Shown here: one piece after another, positions 55,090 to 64,000 of the stretch
Position numbering within the stretch: the first letter of the stretch is position 1
Layout of the letters: each line of letters opens with the position of its first letter
Origin: Candidula unifasciata
Taxonomy: Eukaryota > Mollusca > Gastropoda > Stylommatophora > Geomitridae
Assembly: GCA_905116865.2 (NCBI GenBank)
Contig: CAJHNH020000224.1
Coordinates: 2,046,910-2,110,909, forward strand
Direction: 5' to 3'
DNA: 64,000 bases
Notes under the pieces: model-generated
The model's input: the letters and a program-made list of their open reading frames with translations, nothing else
What the model was told of the DNA's origin: nothing
The model's database searches: none
Translations under genes and position numbers: made by a program

Positions 55090-56060
55090 TATCCTTAGTA
55101 AAAAATGTCAGGCGTCTGACGTCACAAGTGATTGGTTATTTTTTTTCCAGCGGGTGTAGCACCCGCCCTCTTTATCATAGTAAATATCGATCAGGCGATT
55201 GGTGATGTCATGAGTGATTGGTTTTCCAAAATGTTGCAGATATGTGGTGCTAATGTATAAATCGATACTTTGCAATCGCATGTCTTCAAAGTTACGGGTA
55301 ACTTATCTGGGTGATGTTTCTTGGCGTTTTATTTTTAGGGAATTGATATGATTTAAAAAAAAAAAGGCAAATCGATATTTCTTTAGTGCGGAACAGATTT
55401 GTGGTCGCCGACAAAGTGGCGGATGACTCATCTGGCCGAAGAGAATTGGCGGGCAGCCTTTCTGACTTTATAAATAAGCGTTCGAAGGTACTATTTTCTG
55501 ATTGGTGAGCAGGATTCAGTGGTTTTTCTGCTTTTTTCTGCATTCGTCACAGGAGAGGCAAATACGAAAATAGCCAGGGGTTTGTAATTCGTGAGGCGTT
55601 TCGGAAAATTCCCTATATAGAAACATCAATTTTTCTGCGGTAAATCATAGCCCTGTTTCGGCAAGTGTACAACAAATAGAGATTACAGTTAGACGGGTGA
55701 CTCATCTGGCCGGGCTTTTCTCCATTTTGTCAGAACCAAAAGTATAAGACAAAGGGCGGGGATGCTTTATGTATGTTTGGTGGGTATATAGGGTTGAAGA
55801 GAAGGGACTTACCGGGCAGCCTTTCTGACTTTATAAATCAAATGTAAGTATTCGATGGTTCTATTTTCGGACTGGCCAGTAGGGTTCAGTGGTAATCCCG
55901 ATTGGTCGGTAGGGGGCAGTTAGGAAACTTCTTCAGTATTCGTCACAGGATAGGCAATCACAGTGCCCTACAAAGACGAAGACCAAAACCGAAACTTAAG
56001 GGCGGTTGGCGACGTCACGAGCGACATCTCAGGGAGAGGGGGGCTGGCCGAGCAGGGGCA
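55090..56060 (+). promoter_or_regulatory. Promoter-like block with CRE, inverted CCAAT boxes and a duplicated module
   Basis: TGACGTCA at 55117-55124 is a consensus CRE; GATTGG (inverted CCAAT) follows at 55130, and GATGTCATGAGTGATTGG repeats the pair at about 55203-55221. GACGTCACGAG occurs again near 56011. The module GGGCAGCCTTTCTGACTTTATAAAT ... GGATTCAGTGG ... ATTCGTCACAGGA appears at about 55450-55560 and 55820-55955, and GACTCATCTGGCCG occurs at about 55424 and 55695. It precedes the plus-strand LINE, so it may be that element's 5' UTR. Role is inferred. Confidence 0.5.
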
Positions 56061-58534
56061 CCAAGGTGACCTGACAGTCAATATGGTTGGTGCTGGCTTA
56101 GGGGTTCTATAATAAAAAAAATTAGGGGTGGCTTGTTAGTGGGGGGATATATATTTTATGTATGTAAAACAATTTAGGGAATATGAAACTAGACATATAG
56201 GTGGCACTGACTGGCGGCGAAAAAAAAAAAGGGGGGGGGGTGTTATAGGGTTTAGATAAAGATACCTAGGAAGGTGGCTTGACGGCCGGGATATATATAT
56301 GAGAAAGTGTGGCTCGGGCTCTGTCATCATCATCCGCGAGGTCTCCTTCATAAGCTGTTTTTTTTCTTAGTTACGAGTTAACAACTGTCCTTGTAGTGTT
56401 CTTGGTTACTTTCTGCTGACAGCGAGGGATATATATGTTATGTGTGTACAAATACATGCTGTGCTAGCACTTCAGAAGGTCATAGCAGTGGATGAGGAGA
56501 AAAGGGCCCAAATTGAAAAACCAATCATTGTTCAAGACGAACTGACCTAGGCTCGAGGAACAATTTAAGAATTCATCGAAATACAGTAGAAACTGGCATT
56601 TGATGCAGACAAAATTGATAAAATTGTGTAGAATAACCACAAAAACCAGAATACGATGAAACTGACCAGGAAGCCGATAACTCAGAACAGAATTTAGTCA
56701 ACGGAGATGCAGCACAGTCAGCCGGCGAAAACGCCTTCGATGTCGAAGATATACCAGTAGAGCAGGAAAATCTGACTGCTAACATTGACCCGACCAACGA
56801 ACCCTCTCCATACTATTTCGACAAAGTGCAGTTTCTTGCCGACCAGTTTGCCCATTACAAAAAAAAAAAGAGTAGTACGAGCAGTGGAAAAGACCACAAC
56901 AGCCCAATCACAACAAGTGAAACAGACGAGGAGGACGCCGACGCTATTAACGAAGCAGACGCCCAAAAACCACGCCATCATCTTTTCAGAAAAGCCAGCC
57001 CACCAAACGAAGGACACACGGACACCACCAGACCTGACAGCAGAAGGGAAACCCACAGGAAATCCCACCCTTCCCGTTCCAGGTCGCCAACCCTTATGCC
57101 GCTGACATGATGATTGCAAATAGATCGAAACTTAGGCGAAAATGACCGCCACAACGAAACAAACGAAATTCAGATAGCAAAGAAATCGTTCTCAATAAAG
57201 CAGGCCTTCGGGCGGTAGAAAGAGGACAAAGCTTGACATTTTTTTTCTCCCCAAGTTCCATAGATTGTTGTTGTTTAGTTACCACCAATGCTGGAGAGGA
57301 GCAGCGATAGCAAAAATGTACAAATTAGGTATAACAGTCTGCACCCTCCAGTTTGTGAGATACACATCATTCACATCCGCTCTCTGATCGCTAAACAATA
57401 CGCAGCTACTCACATCTCGTTGCACGCATTATTTTTGACTGTCCAAATTTCGAAAGCTTTGTCTCAACATCAGATTCCCTTGATTATACAGCTATAATAT
57501 ATCTTGATGGGTTATCACATCGGCTTTCAAATTCAGCCCTCGCAGCACACAGAGAACCAGTCTCCGCCCGTCGCAGATACATTTGAGCAACAGTGAGAGT
57601 TCGTTGACTCACAGCCACAAGTTGAGAGTTCGTTGCCTCGCTTGACATAAGTCCATTGTCATCGTTTCGCAGGGTTTGATTTACAGCCAGACCTCGATCG
57701 CTTAGATCTGATTCGGCATGGTCTGTCTAAATTGGTTGGCTGAAGTCAGGACATAGATGGCTACAATCCCTATATGGCTTAATCTGTCTGACTGGCTAAC
57801 TAAGAAAAGGCAATGATCGCTTTGATCCGATACGACTAATCAATCAGGTTTGGTTATTTGCCAGCAATATGAACTTCACAAATGACACGTGTTTATTTTC
57901 AAGGACGTTATAAAAGCCTCAGTATACTGAAAAATACCGAGCCAAGATTTATCAGAGGAAAGAACAACGCCATAGGTAAAAATAGACTACCTCACAAACA
58001 CTTTAAACCGTGCGTTTAACCTCTAAAAAATAAAAATAAAAATAAACAATCGACGACCAGTGAACTTCTGAAACACAATGTGTAGAATGAGGGCCTAATC
58101 GAGAGCCAGCTCACGTGAACCTGAAAAAATCACCAAACGGCCATCAATGAAAAACCAGCCAAACATCTCTACAGAAAAAACAGCAGTCACCAGTGCAGGG
58201 AGTTGCACCCCTTATGACGACAGCGGTAGCCACTCCCAGTAAGGCGGACACGACGCTGAGCTATGCCGACAAAGTGTCAGAATGAGTGGCAACACTTAAA
58301 GAATCACAGTCATGCACCTGAGAGGGGAGTGGCCGAAACAATGCCTCTAGAGAGCGCACCGACCCTGCCGCACCCCCGAATACCAACTCAGTGGGAAAGG
58401 TGCAGACAGAGAAGACAAAGGAGAGCCCGCCCAATGCCCTATCAAGTATTCCTGAAATAGCCGCCCAAGCACCAGCCAGCAAAAAAAAAAAAAAACTGGC
58501 TGAAAATAACACAAGAAGAATTTTCTATGTTGTC

Positions 58535-58539
<5 letters not shown>

Positions 58540-58592
<53 letters not shown>
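58540..58592. repeat. (CA)n microsatellite
   Basis: About 26 CA units within the decayed LINE ORF1. Confidence 0.97.
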
Positions 58593-58594
<2 letters not shown>

Positions 58595-59047
58595 TGAAGG
58601 TGAGGCTAAAAGGATTCTAGACTACGGATTAAAAACCGGTGTCAAATCGTTCGCCGGAGTCATTCTCGCGAACGCTACCCTCATAGCAATTATAAATTGC
58701 ACCACGGCCACAAAGGACCTAATCGAAAGACTCAACAATTCATGAGAAAAGAAAGCTTTCACGTGTGTGCACTGAATTAAAGTCGCAGTCTAGCTAATCA
58801 GAGAAACCGTTGTCATTGCCATTAAGGGCGTTAATCCAATTCACGTAATCGATAAAATCACTGAAAAAATGGGAACAGAGAATCCAGAACTGGAGTTTAT
58901 TCAAATCCAAAGAATAAAAAAAGGCAAGGGGGACCCCACCCGGCTTCTGAAGGTCATCATAGCAGGAACCGACCTACTTACAAGAATCAATCTTCAGGAA
59001 AGAAGCATTTTTTTTCTTCTGAGAAATTTGCCCCACGCATGACCAAG

Positions 59048-59089
59048 TGCCAGAAATGCCAGATTTTTGGGCACACCCTCTTAAATTGC
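59048..59089 (+). other. Gag-type CCHC zinc knuckle in LINE ORF1
   Basis: C-x2-C-x4-H-x4-C spacing is exact: CQKCQIFGHTLLNC. An in-frame TGA follows immediately, then VCKFWSQNHWSKVC, a second knuckle whose second Cys is Trp. Confidence 0.85.
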
Positions 59090-59999
59090 TGAAAGAAAGT
59101 TCAAGTCTGCAAGTTTTGGAGTCAGAATCACTGGTCCAAAGTGTGCAAAAAGGCCAAAACCGACAAGAACTACAGCGCCAGCAACCCCGAAAGACAGTGT
59201 AAAGGCACTCAAAGAAGCACAACTTGCATGGCGTGAGGCAAACCTAAACAATATCACAATGACGGTAGCCGAATTCCACCTATCGCAGAAGAAAACTGAA
59301 AAAGAAATGCAGTCCGACTACCGATTAATTAGCGCGGGACTGGATAACCTACAAATGGTCCAGGCAGCCAATCAGAAGGCGACGGTAAACTCAACCAGTA
59401 GCCGTGGCGACCGAAAGTGAGGAGGTTACCGCAGTAAAGAACGGGGTAGCCGAGTTGCAAAAAGCCCTTAACTCAGAAAGAAAATAGAACAAAGAGCTTA
59501 AAAAGGGAACCCAGCGCCACACCGAAGAAATAGAAGCACTGCAGGAGTCCCTGCAAAAGGCTAATAGGATTGCCGTAGAAGCGAAAACGCACATGAAAGA
59601 ACTTGACAACCAAATAAAAAACCTTAAAACCAAAACAAAATCCGCTAATAAAATGCAACAAGATCTACCTAACAATAGACGACAAGATAAAGGTGGGCAT
59701 CAGTAATGCCTTGACAGCCCGCAGCTCAGTATCCCCTCGAAAAGAAACCGAGGAAGAAGTGTCCACAGACACCGGCACCTTGAGCAGCAGCCTGTCTGAT
59801 TGTGAGAGCCAACCAGGACACTCAATTAACTTATTACCAAACCAAAAAGCACCGAACCAAACAGACTAAACAACCCAGTAATGAAAGACAGCAACGTTAA
59901 AATGGTTCAGTAGAACTGCAGGGGAATCAAGAAGAACCTTCTAGGAATAATGAACCAACGATTATAGATCTACAGGAGACACTCCTAAACACCCCTCAC

Positions 60000-60022
60000 C
60001 CCCCCCCCCCCCCCCCCCCCCG
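60000..60022. repeat. Poly-C tract
   Basis: About 23 C residues inside the endonuclease region, between LQETLL-like and GYTIYRHN-like text; an insertion or assembly slippage within former coding sequence. Confidence 0.9.
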
Positions 60023-60604
60023 ATCAATTCAAACAGCAAGGTTACACCATCTACAGACACAACAGAACGAAAGACACACGAGGTGGTGGAATGGCAATTC
60101 TTATACCTCACAAAATCAAAGTGATAAGTGGAGAAAACTTCGACACCAAAAACTGCGAGGCTATATCAGTAACTATCGCCGGAAAGCTAATCAAGCTTAT
60201 CAACGTCTACTGCCCAGCTGGGAAACTAGAGGCAATAGACACGGATGAAATTAAAAAGAAACTTCTGCCAAATTCCATAACTTTCGCAGACATAAACTGC
60301 CTTTATTCCACTTGGGGCAGCCTCACAACCAACGGTAAGGAGATCAGGCTAATGGAGTTCGCAGAAGAGAACGAACTCGCCATCCTTAACGGCGGTTCCC
60401 TCACTAGAATCAACCCCAAACGGAGGATGAGAGACACGGCGGTCGACGTCGCCATGGGTACGCCCGAACTGACGGGCTGTCAATGAGTGATATACAAAGA
60501 CACTAACTCCGACCACCTCCCGATCTCCATTTACCTCAACGCACAAGCCCTCACTGACGAAGATAGCCTCCGACCCAGCTTCAACTTTAGTAAAGCTAAT
60601 TGGG

Positions 60605-61864
60605 AAGCGTTTTGGGATAATATTTTGTGCATAAATTTCGCCTTTTTGAAAAGTAGACTTTCACGAAGCGGTAGTAGCATAAGACCTTCATATGTTTTGG
60701 AACTGAGTGTCCCATGATTATTACTTAATAAGCGAAAGGCGCACTTTTGCAGTGACGTGAGTCTCTTGATAACAGAACTGGAACAGCCATCTCACACTGT
60801 AGAGCAATAGTCAATATATGTCTGGATGTGAAAATATAGAATATCTTTCTTGTGTTTTCATCAAGAAAGTTTTTTATTTTTTGCAAGCTGGTAAACCTTT
60901 TTAGCCGTTTGCTTCACAAGTGCTTGTACAAGTGAGTTGAAGGTTAGATTTTCATCAATGATCAACACCAGTGCTTTGTGCACAGTTACACTTTTCACTT
61001 GAGTCCTCCCAATGTAGAGTTGAAGCGTTCTCTGTGAATTTAGACTACATAGTTTTTTTGTCTCGTTGTTGTTAGCATAGATTTTGTTTTAATAATATTT
61101 ATTTACATACGGTTTGCACTGCTCCATTTGGCTACACTGGTTAGTTCTTGTTGTTATGACGACTCTAGTACACTACATGTTTGAGCATTTGCAAAGATGG
61201 TACAGTCGTCTGCGAATAGATCGCAGGACGACGTCAGACGAAAGGGAAGATCATTTACGTAAATATTAAATAACAGAGAGCCGAGAATCGAGCCCTGAGG
61301 CACCCCAGTATTTAAGCTAGTTGTCCGCGATAGGGACTTTTTTGTACGAGATTATTTGTTTTCTTTTTAGCAAAAAGGATTTTATTAACTTTAATAGCCT
61401 AGGGTTAAATTTCATTGTTTATAATTTTCCAATAAGAATATTATGGTCTATCATCACAAAAGCTTTTTTAAAGTCTATAAATACCCCTCCATATATTTTC
61501 TCATCGTTAATATTCTGATGCCAGTTTTCTATCATGTTTGTTAGGGCAGTTTGGCAAGAATATGTTGGTCGAAACCCTGATTGGTTATCCAGTATAAGTT
61601 TGTTGCGATCTAAATATTGTTTCTCGGGCTGTTGAGATGTGCAAACACATCAGCAACTGACATGAGAGGTATGTCAGAAGGAATATCTTCTTAGCATTTA
61701 TTTTCGCAAAACAAAGAAAGTAAGGATAAATCACAAGGACAATTTGGTATTGTGGCTTTTAATTGTTCTATATCGGTTTAAAAGAACTTACTAAAATTAT
61801 CTGATGTTATATTGGATTTCAGTAAACGCATTTAAGTACCTTTTTTAGTAAATGTATATAAATA

Positions 61865-61931
<67 letters not shown>

Positions 61932-62335
61932 TTGATACATATATCTTTGGTGTTTGTTTTATCTACTATTAACATTTTTTTAAAGTTCTTTTTCGAATAG
62001 CATACTGGACTTCGTTTCGCAGACCCTGGTATCTGATTAAGTCTGTACTTTTATGTGCACTTTCTCGCTCTCTCATAATTTCGACTACTTCCTGGGTGAT
62101 CCATGGGAATTTAGTCTGATGGTTCACATGGACCTACTTAATTGGCACATGTTTATCAAATACGCAAAAGAAGGTTTTCAGCCAATATTCAAGAGCGTCA
62201 TCTGTGTCAGGGTGTTGATAAACATGGCCAAAATGTGAATTGAGCAGGTCAAATAGGAATGTATCTTGATTAAAATTTGTGTAGCTTCTAAATTTAATAC
62301 TAATATGGTTTTGTTAGGTAATGTTTGTTCCTATT
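60605..62335 (-). pseudogene. LINE reverse transcriptase (CR1/L2-like), copy 1
   Basis: Minus strand, from right to left: KFPWITQEVVEIMRER near 62090, FFKTDIEQLKATIPN near 61760, GVFIDFKKAF near 61470, GVPQGSILGSLLFNIYVNDL near 61290, and FADDCTIFA at about 61190-61215 (the catalytic Asp pair). The C-terminus ends near 60605. A deletion near 61625 joins the pre-RT region to LILDNQSGFRP-like text. A (TA)n tract (61857-61930) interrupts it. Confidence 0.82.
61857..61930. repeat. (TA)n microsatellite
   Basis: About 74 bp, mostly TA, inside the minus-strand LINE. Confidence 0.95.
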
Positions 62336-64000
62336 TTATTCCACATGCAATAAATTTAGTCGCTTGCTATTTACAGGATTTGATTTAATTAATCGGAAAA
62401 GGTAGTTTGGAGTATTTTGAGATACAATTTTATGAATAAATTTGGCCTTGTTAAAAATTAAACGTTTTCTAAATGGCAATAGTCTTAGATTGTTACACAG
62501 ATAATTTTTTACTATATGTTTACTATCTGAAACCAGGCATAAATCACGGTTTTGAAAAGAACGTAGTCTTTTAACATCGGATTTGGCGCAACCATCCCAA
62601 ACTGTGGAACAATAGTCGACATGTGTTTGGATGTAAGACGCGTAAAATACGTTTCTTGCATCTTCGTCTAGAAAGTGCTGAATTTTGGCAAGCTGATACA
62701 CTTTTTGTGCTATTTTCTTAGTTATGGCAGAAACATGAGAATTCCAGGTTAAATGGTTGTCAATTGTAAGGCCTAAAGTTTTGGGTTCCGTTACATAAAC
62801 AATAGGTAATTTATCAATGTAGAGCTCGAGTGTTGGCTTGTGCAATATTAATGTTTGCAACTTTTGTCTGGTTGTTATAAGCATAGACTTCGTTTTATTT
62901 AAGTTAATTTGCATGCAATTGCTGTTGCTCCATTTACCAAGATTGTGTACTTCTTTCTGTAAAGATCTTTCTAACTCATTACGATTCTCATCACTAGTAT
63001 ATATTGTACAGTCATCAGCAAATAAGTCGCATGTTATACTAGAATCGACCCCCGTGGCACGCCTATATTTAACTGAGTGGATTCTGACAGGCTGATGAAG
63101 GATACTACTTGCAGTCTATCAGATAAAAATTACCACATTATTTCGACTAAACTATCGTTAGTTTTTAATATTTTTAATTTATTAATTAGAATATCATGAT
63201 CAACCATATCGAAGGCTTTCTTAAAGTCTACAAAAACGGCACCGCAAATTTTGCCTTTGTTGATGTTAAAGTGCCAGTTGTCTGTCATTTTTGTCATCGC
63301 AGTATGGCCAAAGTGCCTAGACCTGAACCATGATTGGCTATCAACTATCAGATTGTTGTTATTTAAATGCTGAAAAGTTATTTTATGTATGTGTTTCTCC
63401 AATGGTTTGGATAGCGGGGACACTAGAGAAATGGGTCTATAACTGCCAATAGAACTGTTGTCAGCTGAGCCAAGTTTTAGTAGAGGATAAACTTTGGCAA
63501 TTTTAAATGCTGAAGGAAAGTAGTTCTTAGCAAGGCACTAATTATATATGAATGTTAGAGAGTCATTAATGACTGGTGTGGCACATCGAAGAATTCGATT
63601 ACTGATTCCATCTAAGCCAGAGGAGTCTGTTTGCTTGAGGTTGGAGAGAAATTTAAACACTTCAGCAACAGACAGAAGTGGGATCTCTGGAGAAATAGTC
63701 GTGGTGCATTTTTCCACACAGGATGATGCTAGTAGGTTTAAGTCACACTGTGAATCTGGTATTGACGACTTTAAATACTCAATTTCTGATTTGAAGAAGG
63801 AACTGAACGTTTCACGTGTTAGCAAATTAGGTATTGCCTGGTCTGAACAATGTTTCTTATTGGTTATCATATTATTAGCCTTCCAGATATCGGCACTGTT
63901 TGTTTTATCTTTAATTGATCTATTAAAGTGATCTTACTTCACTTTACGAATTTCATATTGCACTTTATTTCCTAATTTGAGATAAGCAGTAAAGTTTTTA
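62336..64000 (-). pseudogene. LINE reverse transcriptase (CR1/L2-like), copy 2, continues off window
   Basis: Minus-strand pieces: FFKSEIEYLKSSIPDSQCDL and DSSGLDGISNRILR (63538-63870), KICGAVFVDFKKAFDMVDHD (63130-63423, motif A), FADDCTIY at 63001-63022 (motif C), then NLNKTKSMLITTRQKL, KTLGLTIDNHLTWNSHV, YCSTVWDGCAKSDVKRLRSF and a C-terminus near 62336. Frames are broken between 63423 and 63538 and near 63060, so it is inactive, but less decayed than copy 1, to which it is clearly related and in the same orientation. Confidence 0.87.

Larger units (their letters stand above)
56400..60604 (+). pseudogene. Decayed LINE: gag-like ORF1 and endonuclease (Jockey/I-type)
   Basis: ORF1 pieces: an acidic N-terminus (EDIPVEQENLTANIDP, 56740-56800) and KSHPSRSRS; a YADKVSE..ATLKESQS segment near 58260-58310; a pre-zinc-finger domain (FAGVILANATLIAIIN, then GDPTRLLKVIIAGTDLLTRI, 58640-59000); a CCHC knuckle CQKCQIFGHTLLNC at 59048-59089 and a damaged second knuckle; a coiled-coil stretch (59420-59690). 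ORF2: NCRGI near 59920, GYTIYRHNRTKDTRGGGMAI at 60035-60095, NVYCPAG, and SDHLPI at 60508-60525, the AP-endonuclease motifs. Many in-frame stops, a CA repeat (58540) and a poly-C (60000) interrupt it. No RT follows; it is cut by a minus-strand LINE. 57120-58070 shows no clear LINE text. Confidence 0.8.

Noticed and set aside
56718..57119. 133-codon minus-strand ORF opposite LINE ORF1
   Set aside because: The plus strand carries the readable acidic gag-like sequence; the minus ORF is its shadow.

Overview
This is a metazoan genomic window of intron-rich, AT-rich, repeat-dense DNA with no bacterial-style operons. The mix of tRNA-derived SINEs, RTE/Jockey/CR1-type LINE fragments, Penelope, mariner, piggyBac-like and hAT-like remnants, and a LOXHD1-like PLAT-repeat gene fits an invertebrate, probably a lophotrochozoan such as a mollusc. 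The taxon is an inference; nothing in the sequence fixes it.

One host gene dominates. Nineteen plus-strand exons between 3338 and 43297 join in a continuous frame, every junction phase-compatible and every intron GT..AG. They encode the C-terminal 850 residues of a protein built from six PLAT/LH2 domains, ending in a short acidic tail and a TAG stop. The 5' end lies left of the window, because the first exon found begins inside a codon. The domains alternate between two types (A1-B1-A2-B2-A3-B3), each with its own intron-phase signature, which points to duplication of a two-domain cassette. RWLD..EDDG..EREL-like segments between domains resemble lipoxygenase homology domain-containing protein 1.

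Layout: 1-3337 holds an RTE LINE 3' end, a long (TA)n tract and unassigned DNA. 3338-43297 is the PLAT gene, whose introns hold nearly all the other identifiable features: several tRNA-derived SINE families, LINE tails, a mariner pseudogene, a Penelope GIY-YIG fragment, piggyBac-like MITEs, a 647-bp foldback element with a telomere-like core and 9-bp target duplications, and 25-, 41- and 50-bp tandem repeats. 43298-49100 is the 3' flank or UTR, with a LINE tail, a hairpin MITE and a perfectly abutting 0.89-kb tandem duplication. 49100-55060 is a mosaic of minus-strand LINE fragments with nested SINEs. 55060-64000 holds a promoter-like stretch with a CRE and inverted CCAAT boxes, then a decayed plus-strand LINE (gag-like ORF1 and endonuclease), then two head-to-tail minus-strand LINE reverse transcriptases running off the right edge.

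I found no true tRNA, rRNA, CRISPR or second host gene. The least ordinary items are the alternating PLAT cassette, the foldback element with inverted telomere-like arrays, the SINE families sharing one core under different tRNA-like heads, and the tandem-repeat promoter-like block at 55-56 kb. All family names come from reading motifs by eye; no database search was possible.
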